The position numbers were made by a program, and so were the translations under genes. The notes under the pieces were generated by a model. The model saw nothing but the letters and a program-made list of their open reading frames with translations. It did no database searches and was not told where the DNA came from. A DNA stretch of 36,178 nucleotides. It comes from Burkholderiales bacterium (lineage in GTDB: Bacteria; Pseudomonadota; Gammaproteobacteria; Burkholderiales; Casimicrobiaceae). This document shows positions 26,650 through 35,552 of the stretch, piece by piece; within the stretch, counting starts at the first letter, position 1; each line of letters begins with the position of its first letter. The stretch covers positions 1-36,178 of the forward strand of contig JAGNQL010000010.1 of assembly GCA_017989135.1 (NCBI GenBank), read 5' to 3'.

Positions 26650-27528
26650 ATGCAAAATAGACGCATGCTCACCCCTCCCACCGCTTTCGATATTTCCGCA
26701 AAAACGCACAACCCGAACGCCGGGTTGCGTGGCAACTATGCGGAGATGACCACCGATTTCACCGTCACGCAGCAGATGACGGAATACACGGCAGAAGAAC
26801 AAGCTCGCTGGCTGCGCCTCGTGTCGCGTCAGCTCGCGCTCATTCCCACGCGTGCCTGCCGTGAGTTCATTGATGCCGTAACGAAGCTCGATATGCAGCG
26901 CGGCATTCCTGATTTCGCGGCAGTGAACATTGCGCTAAAAGCCGCAAGCGATTGGCAGTTGGTTGCCGCGCCGGGTTTGTTACCCGATGACGTGTTTTTT
27001 ACGCATCTAGCCAATCGCCGCTTCCCGGTGACCGTGTGGCTCCGCAGTGAAGCAGAGTTCGACTACATCGTTGAGCCCGATATTTTTCATGACTTTTTTG
27101 GTCATGTGCCAATGCTCTTCACGCCCGTTTATGCCGATCATTTGCAAGCGTATGGCCACGGCGCACTCAAGGCCAAACGCCTCGGCGGACTCGACTGGCT
27201 AGCGCGTTTGTATTGGTACACCATTGAGTTTGGCCTCATTCGCGAGAACGATCAGATCAAGGCCTACGGGGCGGGTGTATTGTCGTCGCCCAAAGAATTG
27301 ATCTACGCGCTCGAGAGCAACGCCCCGAAGCGCGCGCCGTTTGACGTAATGACGATCATGCGCACGCCGTTTCTAATCGACGACGTGCAAACCGCGTATT
27401 TCATTCTCGAATCATTCGAGCAATTGCATCACGACACCGCACCTGATTTCACTCCGCATTACGCTGCTTTACGCGATGATTTTCCAGTCGATTTGAGCGC
27501 TGGGTTAGGCGCTAAAGCGGCGACCTGA
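26650..27528 (+). CDS. phhA: Phenylalanine 4-hydroxylase
   Basis: This non-heme iron, tetrahydropterin-dependent enzyme converts phenylalanine to tyrosine. The 292-aa product matches the short bacterial form without a regulatory domain. The iron ligands are His147 and His152 ([14 protein letters not shown]) and Glu193 ([10 protein letters not shown]). All three are shifted by nine residues from the known Chromobacterium violaceum positions. [22 protein letters not shown] and [14 protein letters not shown] are also typical. ATGs at 26650 and 26665 are both possible, and neither has a strong Shine-Dalgarno sequence. The 3' end overlaps the convergent LysR gene by 70 bp. No pterin-recycling gene (phhB) is adjacent. 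Confidence 0.96.
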   Translation: MQNRRMLTPPTAFDISAKTHNPNAGLRGNYAEMTTDFTVTQQMTEYTAEEQARWLRLVSRQLALIPTRACREFIDAVTKLDMQRGIPDFAAVNIALKAASDWQLVAAPGLLPDDVFFTHLANRRFPVTVWLRSEAEFDYIVEPDIFHDFFGHVPMLFTPVYADHLQAYGHGALKAKRLGGLDWLARLYWYTIEFGLIRENDQIKAYGAGVLSSPKELIYALESNAPKRAPFDVMTIMRTPFLIDDVQTAYFILESFEQLHHDTAPDFTPHYAALRDDFPVDLSAGLGAKAAT

Positions 27529-28472
27529 CAACTCGATGCAACGAGCCACGGATCGCGCGCAGCGCCACCAAAGGTTTTCAACAAAAACTCGATGAACACG
27601 CGAGTGCGCGCAGGGACGTGCATACGCGTCGGCATGGCGGCATAGATCCACAGCGTCTTGATGCGCCAATCTGGGATCACGCGCTCCAGCTGGCCGCTGG
27701 CCAGCGCTTCATCCGCAAGAAACGTGGGCACCGCCGTGATGCCCATGCCAGCGATGGCCGCATGAAACAGTGTATCGAGATGTGTGGTCGAGAGCGCCAT
27801 CGCGGGTTGCGGCAGCGTGACGGACTTTTGCGATTTTCCAGTGCTCAACGGGCAGTGCTCAAATGTGGTCTCCTTGTTGCCGTCAGGTGCGAACGGCAGT
27901 AACCACTCGTGACTCAACAAATCGACGGGCTTTTGCGGACGCCCGCGTACGTCCAAATACTGCGGTGACGCGCACGCAATCATTTCCGACTGCGCCAGCA
28001 GACGTGCAACAAAATTGCCCGTTTGCAGCGGACGCATCAACGTGAGGATGGAGATGTCGTGACTGTCATCCACTGTTTCAACGCTGTTTTGCACTGTCAA
28101 TTCAATCGTGAGCTTCGGAAATTGCGTGCGCAATTTCGGAATGTGTTTGGCCAATTGATGCGTCGCGATCGCCGGCGAGGCCAACACGCGAACGACGCCG
28201 CGCGGTTCGGCAGTTTCAAGATTCGCTGCCGTTTCGGCGTCTTCAACATCAGCGAGTATTCGCTGCACGCGCTCAAGGTAGCGTTCGCCCGCTTGCGTGA
28301 GCGCGAGGCTGCGCGTGGTGCGGTTTAAGAGACGCGCACCGAGGTGCGCTTCGAGATCGGCGACCAACCGCGTAACCACCGCTGGCGCGAGATCCAGCTT
28401 GTCGGCAGCGCCGGTGAAACTACCGGCGTCAACCACCTGTGCATAAACGCGCATCGCGCGAAGTTGGTCCAT
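27459..28472 (-). CDS. LysR-family transcriptional regulator
   Basis: Starting at the ATG at 28472 ([20 protein letters not shown]), the 337-aa product has the N-terminal winged helix (about residues 1-60: [49 protein letters not shown]). A linker helix and a LysR substrate-binding domain follow. An upstream in-frame ATG exists but would add an atypical leader. It belongs to the broad group that includes CrgA/DsdC-like regulators. The C-terminus ([13 protein letters not shown]) is encoded on the strand opposite the last codons of phhA. It is divergent from a small exported-protein gene. The effector is unknown. Confidence 0.88.
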   Translation of the reverse strand: MDQLRAMRVYAQVVDAGSFTGAADKLDLAPAVVTRLVADLEAHLGARLLNRTTRSLALTQAGERYLERVQRILADVEDAETAANLETAEPRGVVRVLASPAIATHQLAKHIPKLRTQFPKLTIELTVQNSVETVDDSHDISILTLMRPLQTGNFVARLLAQSEMIACASPQYLDVRGRPQKPVDLLSHEWLLPFAPDGNKETTFEHCPLSTGKSQKSVTLPQPAMALSTTHLDTLFHAAIAGMGITAVPTFLADEALASGQLERVIPDWRIKTLWIYAAMPTRMHVPARTRVFIEFLLKTFGGAARDPWLVASSCQVAALAPNPALKSTGKSSRKAA

Positions 28473-28773
28473 AGCGTTGCTTTCTATTGTTGCCGCGATT
28501 GGTTGAAGCGCGGCTCGTAAGGCGCACCGCGAAATCGAAAAAAGTTCCCGCCCAATTATTCCGTATTTAGCAATAAACAATTCACTTTTTGCTAGTTTAT
28601 TTACGCATTGGCAATTCCTATTATTCATCCATCGACGCGATAACAGAGCTTGTTCAGACGGCTCTCTTCACCCAAAACCGTGTGAACAGGCCCTGCGTAT
28701 TACGTTGAGACTGAGTGCTTTTGCAATCGGCCAAACAAAACTAAACACATCCTCCTCCTCGAAAGAAATCATC
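28473..28773. other. Divergent lysR / small-exported-protein promoter region
   Basis: This 301-bp gap is distinctly AT-rich at about 28545-28625, where TTTAGCAATAAACAATTC and TTTGCTAGTTTATTTACG occur. That is a likely place for divergent promoters and a LysR operator, but I cannot fix a T-N11-A site or -10/-35 boxes with confidence. No ORF or repeat was recognised. Confidence 0.4.
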
Positions 28774-29082
28774 ATGAATACGAAAAACATTTTTGCTTCT
28801 GTTCTCTTCGCCGCTGCTACCGTATCAACCGGCGCCGCATTCGCTAGCGATTTCACCGCGGCGCAGGGCAATCCATCGGTACAAATCGCGCAATTGGCAC
28901 CACGCGCTGAGCAACGCTCGATGAACGTTGCTACCGGTGCCGCGAAAGAAGCCGCGCCCGTGGTTGGCGTAAGCAAGGCCGACGCTCGCCCACGCGCTGA
29001 AGTGCGCACCGAAACGCGCGGCTACTTCAATAGCGCCGAAGGTCGCGAAGCTCGCGCACTCTACGTTGGCGGCGCACAGTAA
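28774..29082 (+). CDS. Small exported protein of unknown function
   Basis: From the ATG at 28774 the product is 102 aa. It has a clear signal peptide (MNTKNIFASVLFAAATVSTGAAFA before SDF) and a mature part of about 78 residues rich in Ala, Arg and Glu (AQLAPRAEQRSMNVATGAAKEAAP; ADARPRAEVRTETRGYFNSAEG). It has no cysteines, membrane helix or known motif. I do not recognise the family with confidence. An in-frame earlier start at 28705 lacks a signal-peptide pattern. It is divergent from the LysR gene and followed by a strong terminator, so it is an independent, probably well-expressed monocistronic gene. Confidence 0.7.
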   Translation: MNTKNIFASVLFAAATVSTGAAFASDFTAAQGNPSVQIAQLAPRAEQRSMNVATGAAKEAAPVVGVSKADARPRAEVRTETRGYFNSAEGREARALYVGGAQ

Positions 29083-29104
29083 TCGCGTCGCAACCGTGAC
29101 GAAG

Positions 29105-29127
29105 AACGCGCCTTCGGGCGCGTTTTT
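29105..29127 (+). terminator. Rho-independent terminator
   Basis: The 8-bp stem AACGCGCC/GGCGCGTT with a TTCG tetraloop is followed by a T-run (29123-29127). It lies 22 nt after the stop of the small exported-protein gene. This is the strongest classical terminator seen in the window. Confidence 0.92.
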
Positions 29128-29190
29128 GCTGCACCGCGGTCGGCAATTTGCATCGCGTCAAACGGCAATCCATGCACGGTGAGGCCGCTT

Positions 29191-29312
29191 AACAGCTTTC
29201 TAGCTTCCGCTACCGTCGGGCGGCGACTCTGAGCGCTTTTTCATAATAGTCGACTACTTTCTTAATTGCCACATAATCGCCGTGCAGCTGTCGCTTAACC
29301 GCAAAAGCTGTA
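29191..29312. repeat. Palindromic intergenic repeat, copy C (122 bp)
   Basis: This copy begins AACAGCTTT (29191-29199) and ends AAAGCTGTA (29304-29312). The central AATAGTCGACTAC (29243-29255) is preceded by GAGCGCTTTTT, closely matching GAGCGCATTTTT in copy D at the same distance from the left end. It lies between the terminator of the small exported-protein gene and nadD, ending 30 nt before the nadD start. It may therefore affect the nadD leader. Confidence 0.6.
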
Positions 29313-29342
29313 TCTCCCGATGCTCGCGCATAGACTCCCGCC

Positions 29343-30056
29343 ATGTCTCTCGCGAGTGAATCCCACGCCTACGCCACCAACCCCGCCGCGCCGCTCGCGC
29401 TCATGGGCGGCACGTTTGATCCCGTGCATTGGGGCCACCTGCGCGTTGCTAGTGAAACTGCGGCCGCGCTCCGGTTGCCAGAGTTGCGGCTCGTCCCAAG
29501 TAAAACGCCCGTGCATCGAACCAGGCCCGACGCAACCGAGGCGCAGCGCTTCGACATGCTTGAACTTGGTATTTCCGCGCTGAACGATCCCGCGCTGCGC
29601 GCCGACAATCGCGAGATCACGCGCGCCACGCCGAGTTACACCGCGCTCACGCTTGAATCTTTGCGCACAGAATTTCCGACACGGCCGCTCATTTGGGTGA
29701 TTGGCGTCGATGCGTTTTTGCACATTCACACTTGGTTTCAGTGGCGACGGCTCTTTGAACTGGCGCATTTTGTGGTGCTCAATCGGCCAGGATTTGCGGT
29801 CTCGCAGGTGTTGTCGCACGAAATGGCGGACGTCTGGCAAGGCCGACTAACGCGTGATATTGATGCGCTACATGCCACCACGCACGGCCGTGTTTACCTA
29901 CATACCGTGACGCCGCAAGCCATTTCCGCCACCGCTATTCGCAACACTATCGCTGCAGGCGAGGCCGATCAAGCGCTGTTAGCGTTGCTCCCAGCCCCAG
30001 TGCTGGCCTATATTCGTGCGCATCACCTTTACACGCAGAGTCCAATTGCAACTTAA
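29343..30056 (+). CDS. nadD: Nicotinate-nucleotide adenylyltransferase
   Basis: NadD joins nicotinate mononucleotide to AMP from ATP to give deamido-NAD in NAD synthesis. The 237-aa product has the nucleotidyltransferase motif GGTFDPVHWGHLR near the N-terminus, the substrate loop VPSKTPVHRTRPDAT, WVIGVDAFLHIHTWFQW, and the C-terminal ISATAIR motif. The ATG at 29343 is the only sensible start. The N-terminus is about 15 residues longer than in E. coli NadD. Its end overlaps the start of rsfS. Confidence 0.95.
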   Translation: MSLASESHAYATNPAAPLALMGGTFDPVHWGHLRVASETAAALRLPELRLVPSKTPVHRTRPDATEAQRFDMLELGISALNDPALRADNREITRATPSYTALTLESLRTEFPTRPLIWVIGVDAFLHIHTWFQWRRLFELAHFVVLNRPGFAVSQVLSHEMADVWQGRLTRDIDALHATTHGRVYLHTVTPQAISATAIRNTIAAGEADQALLALLPAPVLAYIRAHHLYTQSPIAT

Positions 30057-31344
30057 TCCCGTTCAGAAAGCCGCCATCGCCGCCCTTGAAGACATCAAGG
30101 CTCGCGACATCACCGTCCTCGACACACGCGCCCAAACGGCCATCTACGATTCGATCATCGTAGCCACCGCCGACAGCCCGCGTCAGACCAAAGCTATGGC
30201 GCACCACGTGGGCGACAAGGTGCGAGAAGCCGGCGGGCAAGTGATCTCCATCGAAGGCGAAGCCACAGGCGAATGGGTGTTGGTCGACTGCACTGACATC
30301 GTGGTGCACATCATGTTGCCCACCACACGCTCGCTCTACAACCTTGAAGATTTGTGGACCGTGCCCGGCGCTGCTAAGCCCTACGTCGTGCCGAAACCAG
30401 CCGCCGCGAAAACCTCGGGCCGCCATGCGTCCGCACCAGAGGCAACCGCTATTGCGCCGTCTGTCACCAAGGCACCGGTCGCGCCTGCACCTACCGCAGG
30501 CAAAGCCGCGCCGAAGGCTGCCGCCAAACGCGTGACCAAGACAGCGACTGCTCCGGACGCCTCGTCTGCTGCGACCGCTTTGACCGCGAAACCGGCGAGC
30601 AAAGCGAAACCAACAGCGAAAGCGGCCGACAAAACGACGACCGCTAAAAAGCCGGCAGTGAAGAAACCTGCCGCCAAAAAACCCTCCGTGAAAGCCGCGG
30701 CCACTAAAGCCACCAAGGCCACAAAGGCACCGGCGGTGAAAGCCAAAGCAACGAAGGCCACGAAAGCGGTTGCTGCCAAGAAGCCTGCGGTGAAAGCGGC
30801 GGCGACTAAAGCGGCGAAAGTGTCCAAGGCAAAAGCTCCCGTTGCGAAGAAACCAGCGGCTAAAAAGCCTGCCGCCAAAGCGGTAGCCGTGAAGAAAGTA
30901 GCGGCCAAGAAACCTGCGGTGAAGAAGGCCGTGGTTAAAAAAGCAGCGGTAAAGAAACCTGCTGTCAAAAAAGTATCTGTGAAAAAGCCTGCGGTGAAAA
31001 AAGCCGCAGTGAAAACCGTCGCAGCCAAAAAAGTCGCGGCTAAAAAGGCAGTAGCGAAAAAGGTGACGGCGAAAAAGCCAGCGGCGAAAATCGCAGCCAG
31101 CAAAAAAGTGCCGGCCAAAAAAGTAGTGCTGGCTAAGCCCTCGACAAAGAAGGCTGCGATCAAGAAGCCCGCTCTCAAAAAGGCAGCTGCGAAAAAGCCG
31201 GCCGCAAAGAAAGTCGCAACGAAAAAGCCAGCGGCGAAGAAGCCTGCTACGAAAAAAGTAGCGGTCAAAGTCACGGCCACAAAAAAAGTGGCTGTGAAAA
31301 AGGTAGCCGCCAAAAAACCCGCCGCTAAACGTAAAGCAGCGTAA
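30046..31344 (+). CDS. rsfS: Ribosomal silencing factor RsfS fused to a long histone-H1-like Lys/Ala/Pro tail
   Basis: RsfS binds ribosomal protein L14 and blocks subunit joining under starvation. The first 110 or so residues are a standard RsfS domain: AIAALEDIKARDITVLDT, YDSIIVATADSPRQTKAMAHHVGDKV, GEWVLVDCTDIVVHIM and YNLEDLW. About 320 residues follow, made almost only of Lys, Ala, Pro, Val and Thr in AKKPAVKK-type units, like histone H1 or AlgP tails. No internal ATG and no stop separate the parts. The TTG at 30046 fits the family start; the GTG at 30016 is an alternative. It overlaps nadD by 11 nt and is followed by rlmH. A typical RsfS is about 105-130 aa. Confidence 0.88.
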   Translation: MQLNPVQKAAIAALEDIKARDITVLDTRAQTAIYDSIIVATADSPRQTKAMAHHVGDKVREAGGQVISIEGEATGEWVLVDCTDIVVHIMLPTTRSLYNLEDLWTVPGAAKPYVVPKPAAAKTSGRHASAPEATAIAPSVTKAPVAPAPTAGKAAPKAAAKRVTKTATAPDASSAATALTAKPASKAKPTAKAADKTTTAKKPAVKKPAAKKPSVKAAATKATKATKAPAVKAKATKATKAVAAKKPAVKAAATKAAKVSKAKAPVAKKPAAKKPAAKAVAVKKVAAKKPAVKKAVVKKAAVKKPAVKKVSVKKPAVKKAAVKTVAAKKVAAKKAVAKKVTAKKPAAKIAASKKVPAKKVVLAKPSTKKAAIKKPALKKAAAKKPAAKKVATKKPAAKKPATKKVAVKVTATKKVAVKKVAAKKPAAKRKAA

Positions 31345-31363
31345 CGCCGCACGGGATTAAACG

Positions 31364-31834
31364 GTGCGGCTGAAACTCATCGCGCTGGGACAAAACCAGC
31401 CCGGCTGGGTGACGGACGGTGTGAGCGAATACGCGAAGCGCTTTCCGTCAGAGTGGCCGTTCGAACTCGCAGAGCTTAAGCCCGAAAAGCGCGCGGCCAA
31501 TCGCAGCACCGAGATGGTGCTGGCGACGGAGGCCGAACGCATCCGCGCGCAAATTCCGCGTCAGGCGCTCACCATTGCGCTGGACGAGCGCGGCGAGCAG
31601 CTCACCACACGCGCTTTGTCCGAGCGCCTAACGCTTTGGTCGCGCGAGGCTCCGTGCGCTACATTTCTGATCGGCAGCGCCGATGGCCTTGATGCAGCGC
31701 TCAAGTCTGGCGCGCATGCGCAGATCGGTTTGTCGAGACTGACACTTCCGCACGGCTTGGCAAGGATTTTTCTGATAGAACAGCTCTATCGCGCCGTCAC
31801 GTTATTGTCCGGCCACCCTTATCATCGAGATTAA
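31364..31834 (+). CDS. rlmH: 23S rRNA (pseudouridine-1915-N3)-methyltransferase RlmH
   Basis: RlmH methylates pseudouridine 1915 in helix 69 of 23S rRNA on assembled ribosomes. The 156-aa SPOUT-family product has LDERGEQLTTRALSERL, FLIGSADGLD (S-adenosylmethionine knot) and LSRLTLPHGLARIFLIEQLYRA, and ends in the conserved GHPYHRD. The start is GTG at 31364. An inverted pair, GCCGCAC (31346-31352)/GTGCGGC (31364-31370), brackets it and could hide the start codon. It follows rsfS by 19 nt, the usual order in this group. Confidence 0.96.
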   Translation: MRLKLIALGQNQPGWVTDGVSEYAKRFPSEWPFELAELKPEKRAANRSTEMVLATEAERIRAQIPRQALTIALDERGEQLTTRALSERLTLWSREAPCATFLIGSADGLDAALKSGAHAQIGLSRLTLPHGLARIFLIEQLYRAVTLLSGHPYHRD

Positions 31835-31872
31835 AACTTGATCTGAGCGCCACGAGCGCATCCCTAAAAAAC

Positions 31873-32481
31873 GTGAACGAAATTTATCTCGCTTCGAAAA
31901 GCCCTCGCCGCCTCGCGCTGCTGCAGCAAATGGGGATCATCAGCAAGACTCTCATGCTGCGCGAGGACTCGAGTCGTGTCCGCGATGTGGACGAAACGCC
32001 TCTGCCCAGCGAAAACCCCTACATCTACGTCGAACGTATGGCAAAGATGAAGGCCGACATCGGCCTATTACGCGCCAAGCAGCGCGCGTTGCCGCCACAG
32101 CCGGTACTCGGGGCTGACACGATCGTCGTGTTCAATGGCACCATCTTCGGCAAACCCGCCGACCCTGCAGACGCAATGCGCATGCTCAAGCTGCTCTCCG
32201 GCACGACGCATGAAGTGTTGACCGGTGTCGCCGTGACCGACGGCACGCGGATGCTGCACGACACCTCAATTTCGCGCGTGCGCTTTCGTGACTTGACCGA
32301 AGCCGAGATTGCGGCCTACATCAATACCGGCGAACCGATGGGCAAAGCGGGCTCATACGCCGTGCAAGGACTCGGTGCCATCTTCATCGAGCGACTCGAA
32401 GGTAGCTACTCCGGCGTGATGGGATTACCCATTTTTGAGACTTCAATGCTACTCTCGCGTTTCGGAGTGACCAGCGTCTAG
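31873..32481 (+). CDS. Maf family nucleoside triphosphate pyrophosphatase
   Basis: Maf proteins hydrolyse dTTP, UTP or modified nucleotides to monophosphates. The 202-aa product has the Maf N-terminus IYLASKSPRRLALLQQMGI, the RMAKMKA segment, VLGADTIVVFNGTIFGKP with the catalytic Asp, and GKAGSYAVQGLGAIFIERLEGSYSGVMGLP. These suggest the YhdE (dTTP/UTP) subgroup rather than YceF. It starts at GTG 31873 and lies between rlmH and rng, as in other betaproteobacteria. Confidence 0.92.
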   Translation: MNEIYLASKSPRRLALLQQMGIISKTLMLREDSSRVRDVDETPLPSENPYIYVERMAKMKADIGLLRAKQRALPPQPVLGADTIVVFNGTIFGKPADPADAMRMLKLLSGTTHEVLTGVAVTDGTRMLHDTSISRVRFRDLTEAEIAAYINTGEPMGKAGSYAVQGLGAIFIERLEGSYSGVMGLPIFETSMLLSRFGVTSV

Positions 32482-32584
32482 CGTCCGAGTCAACTCGAAG
32501 GTTAGTGTTTGCTGATTTCGCTGTGGTACGCGGTTCTAGTTTTTGACCGCAGCGAACGCAATAAACATTCTCTGGGGACAGCCC

Positions 32585-34054
32585 ATGGCTGAGGAAATCC
32601 TCATCAACGTCACGCCGCAGGAGACGCGGGTGGCCGTGCTCAATCACGGTGTGATTGATGAACTACATATCGAACGCGCGAGCCACCGTGGCTTAGTGGG
32701 CAATATCTATCTGGGTCGCGTTGCGCGCGTGCTGCCGGGGATGCAAAGCGCATTTGTCGAGATCGGGCTGGAGCGCGCTGCGTTTTTGCATGTTGCCGAC
32801 ATTTGGGAATACCGCCAAGCGCAACATTCGCCCGAGATCACACCGAAGCCCATCGAACGCCATTTGCATGAAGGGCAGTCGCTCATCGTGCAAGTGATCA
32901 AAGATCCCATCGGCACTAAAGGCGCTCGTCTCTCCACGCAAATTTCGCTGGCTGGGCGTTTGCTCGTGCATTTGCCGCAAGACTCACACATCGGTATTTC
33001 ACAGCGCATTGAAGATGAGTCCGAGCGCACGCTGCTCAAAACAACGCTGACGCAACTGCTGCCCGTTGACGCACCACACGGTGGCTACATCATTCGCACA
33101 ATGGCCGAAAAATCGGCCGAACGGGATTTAGCCCGCGATGTGGCGTATCTCACCAAACTATGGGCGGACGTGCAAGCGCGCGCCAAATCAGTAAAGCCAG
33201 GCACAGTAATTCACCAAGACTTGACGCTGGCCGAACGCGTATTGCGCGATTTCGCGACGGAAGACACGCAGCGCTTGTTCGTTGATTCGCCGGGAGCGTA
33301 TCAGTCGATGATTGAATTTTCGACACGTTATGCGCCCGCGTTGACGGATCGCTTGCGCTTGCATCAAGCGGTGCGACCGCTGTTCGACATGTACGGCGTC
33401 GAACAGGAAATCGAACGAGCCATTCACCGTCGAGTCGACCTAAAAAGCGGTGGCTACGTCATCATTGATCAAACCGAAGCGCTCACCACCATTGATGTGA
33501 ATACCGGCGGGTTCGTCGGCGTGCGCTCGTTCGACGACACGATCTTCAAAACAAATCTCGAAGCAGCGCAAACCATCGCACGACAACTGCGCCTGCGAAA
33601 CCTCGGCGGCATCATCATCATCGATTTCATTGATATGGATTTGCCTGAGCATCGCGAGGCTGTGCTCGACGCACTCAACGCTGCGATAGCCACAGATCGC
33701 ACACGCCTCACCGTCAATGGTTTCACGCACCTCGGGCTCGTCGAAATGACGCGAAAACGCACCCGCGAGTCGCTTGCGCATGTACTGTGCGAAACCTGTC
33801 CCACGTGTAGCGGACGTGGCGAGATCAAAACCGCGCAAACGGTTTGCTACGAAATCCTTCGCGAAGTGATGCGTGAAGCCAAGCAATTCAATCCGCGTGA
33901 ATTTCGCATTCTCGCGTCACAGAGCGTAATCGATTTGTTGCTCGACGACGAGTCTGCGGCGCTTGCGCATTTGTCAGGTGACATCGGAAAGCCCGTTTCG
34001 TTGCAGGTTGAAGCAGGCTACACGCAAGAGCAGTTTGATATCGTATTGCTGTAG
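32585..34054 (+). CDS. rng: Ribonuclease G
   Basis: RNase G is a single-strand endonuclease that matures the 5' end of 16S rRNA and degrades some mRNAs. The 489-aa product starts MAEEILINVTPQETRVAVL at the ATG at 32585, with GGGGA upstream. It has an S1 domain (GNIYLGRVARVLPGMQSAFVEIG), the catalytic core with IDVNTGGFVG and GIIIIDFIDMD (metal-binding Asp residues), and the zinc-link CPTCSGRG. It lacks the long C-terminal scaffold of RNase E. It closes the nadD-rsfS-rlmH-maf-rng cluster. Confidence 0.96.
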   Translation: MAEEILINVTPQETRVAVLNHGVIDELHIERASHRGLVGNIYLGRVARVLPGMQSAFVEIGLERAAFLHVADIWEYRQAQHSPEITPKPIERHLHEGQSLIVQVIKDPIGTKGARLSTQISLAGRLLVHLPQDSHIGISQRIEDESERTLLKTTLTQLLPVDAPHGGYIIRTMAEKSAERDLARDVAYLTKLWADVQARAKSVKPGTVIHQDLTLAERVLRDFATEDTQRLFVDSPGAYQSMIEFSTRYAPALTDRLRLHQAVRPLFDMYGVEQEIERAIHRRVDLKSGGYVIIDQTEALTTIDVNTGGFVGVRSFDDTIFKTNLEAAQTIARQLRLRNLGGIIIIDFIDMDLPEHREAVLDALNAAIATDRTRLTVNGFTHLGLVEMTRKRTRESLAHVLCETCPTCSGRGEIKTAQTVCYEILREVMREAKQFNPREFRILASQSVIDLLLDDESAALAHLSGDIGKPVSLQVEAGYTQEQFDIVLL

Positions 34055-34060
34055 CCGCCC

Positions 34061-34777
34061 ATGGAAACACTCGCATTGCTGGTAGTGCTCGCGGTCGGAC
34101 TGGGCTTGGGCTATTTTTTCGCACGCAGAACAGCGTACGTCCGTGTCAACGAAACGCACCTGCACTCGTCGTTGGAAGGTATGCGTGCAGTGGGCGAGCT
34201 CTCGGTGTTCAAAGCCATCACCAAAGAAATTGTGACCGAAACTGATTACAGTTTTGGTGATTTTGGCCGCAAGTATTTGCGTTGGGCGTTCTCGCAAAAG
34301 AAGCTTGCGATGATCTTTGAATTTCAGATCGATTTTCGCTACGACCTGCGTTCGCCTGAATTCGCCATTGAATCGAGCACGACGGTCAGTGGTCGTGCGA
34401 CAACGCTGAAGCTTCCGCCCGTGCGTGCTGAAATCAGCGTGCGTTCATTGCGGTTTTACGATGAGCAGCGCTCAAAGTTTCTGCCGTGGCTCTTGCCCGA
34501 TTTGCTCAACGGCGCGTTCGGGCCGGGTTTCAGCGAAGAGGATAAAAATCGTTTACTCGAAGGCGCAGCCGCGCACGCGCAAAGCCATGCCCATGCGCTC
34601 ATTGAGCAGCTTCGTCCTGAAGTCGAAGCTAGTGCGCGAGCCACGCTCCTGCCGATGGTGCATGCGCTGGGCGTGAAAAATGCCGCACTCACGTTTAGCG
34701 GCGACATCATTGAGATGAATCGGAGCAAAGACTTGCGTGCGCTACGCGAGTTGCCTGACGACACGGAAAACATCTGA
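34061..34777 (+). CDS. DUF4230-like membrane-anchored protein
   Basis: The 238-aa product has one N-terminal membrane helix (ETLALLVVLAVGLGLGYFFA) and then a soluble region. ELSVFKAITKEIVTETDYSFG and KKLAMIFEFQIDFRYDLRS resemble the DUF4230 family. A helical segment rich in Ala, His and Glu follows (ALIEQLRPEVEASARATL). It starts 6 nt after rng and is probably co-transcribed. The function of the family is not established, and I assign none. Confidence 0.65.
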   Translation: METLALLVVLAVGLGLGYFFARRTAYVRVNETHLHSSLEGMRAVGELSVFKAITKEIVTETDYSFGDFGRKYLRWAFSQKKLAMIFEFQIDFRYDLRSPEFAIESSTTVSGRATTLKLPPVRAEISVRSLRFYDEQRSKFLPWLLPDLLNGAFGPGFSEEDKNRLLEGAAAHAQSHAHALIEQLRPEVEASARATLLPMVHALGVKNAALTFSGDIIEMNRSKDLRALRELPDDTENI

Positions 34778-34832
34778 TTTATCGATTGATGCAGCGCTTC
34801 GAAGTGTTTCCGTGCGCTCGTAAAATCACACC

Positions 34833-35552
34833 ATGAACATTTCTGACTTACGCGTTGGCTTAGCGCGCGTAGCTACTGCCGCCATCGCGCTGCTCCTCGC
34901 GGCTCACGGCTCAGCGCAAACGACACTCTCATTCGATGCCATGACCGAACGCCTTGAGGCCTGCATCGCTTGTCACGGCAAAGAGGGTCGCACGATTAAC
35001 GCGGAGTATCTGCCACGCATTGCCGGAAAGCCTGCCGGCTATCTCTACAACCAGCTTGTCAACTTCCGCGACGGTCGTCGTAACAACGCGGTGATGTCGC
35101 ACTTGTTGCAACCGTTGTCCGACGCGTACTTGCGCGAAATAGCACAGTATTTTTCGGCACTGGACTTGCCGTATCCACCGCCGCAGACGCCTAAAGTTTC
35201 TGCGGATGCGCTTCGTTTGGGCGAAACGTTGGTGCTACGTGGCGACCCATCGCGCAAGCTGCCGTCATGCTCGCAGTGTCATGGCACACCGATGACCGGT
35301 GTCACACCCGCAATCCCCGGTTTGCTCGGCTTGCCGAGCGCGTACTTGAGTGCGCAGCTCGGTGCGTGGCGTGCAGGCCAGCGCCGTGCACATGCGCCGG
35401 ATTGCATGGGAGAAATGGCGAAATCGCTCACGCCAGACGACATCAACGCCGTCGCTTCGTGGCTCGCGGCGCAGCCCGTACCGTCAATCAGTAAACCCAT
35501 TGCGTCGCTACCGGCGCCGTTGCCGATACGCTGCGGTGGAGTGCCACAATGA
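34833..35552 (+). CDS. Exported diheme cytochrome c (c4-like)
   Basis: The 239-aa product has a signal peptide ending near GSAQ and two heme-attachment motifs, CIACH (about residues 46-50) and CSQCH (about 146-150). Each lies in a cytochrome c fold of about 90-100 residues with RIAGKPAGYLYNQLVNFRDG and LLGLPSAYLSAQLGAWRAGQR. The duplicated arrangement resembles cytochrome c4 family electron carriers. Distal Met ligands are likely in MSHLLQPLSD and MGEMAKSLTPDD. Its stop overlaps the start of the next cytochrome gene (ATGA). Confidence 0.85.
   Translation: MNISDLRVGLARVATAAIALLLAAHGSAQTTLSFDAMTERLEACIACHGKEGRTINAEYLPRIAGKPAGYLYNQLVNFRDGRRNNAVMSHLLQPLSDAYLREIAQYFSALDLPYPPPQTPKVSADALRLGETLVLRGDPSRKLPSCSQCHGTPMTGVTPAIPGLLGLPSAYLSAQLGAWRAGQRRAHAPDCMGEMAKSLTPDDINAVASWLAAQPVPSISKPIASLPAPLPIRCGGVPQ

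Noticed and set aside
30381..31352. Long minus-strand open frame rich in Phe and Ala opposite the RsfS tail
   Set aside because: It is the antisense reading of the Lys/Ala repeat codons; it has no plausible start signal and no recognisable domain.
31346..31370. GCCGCAC/GTGCGGC hairpin as a terminator after rsfS
   Set aside because: It has no T-run and includes the rlmH start codon, so a role at translation start is more likely than termination.
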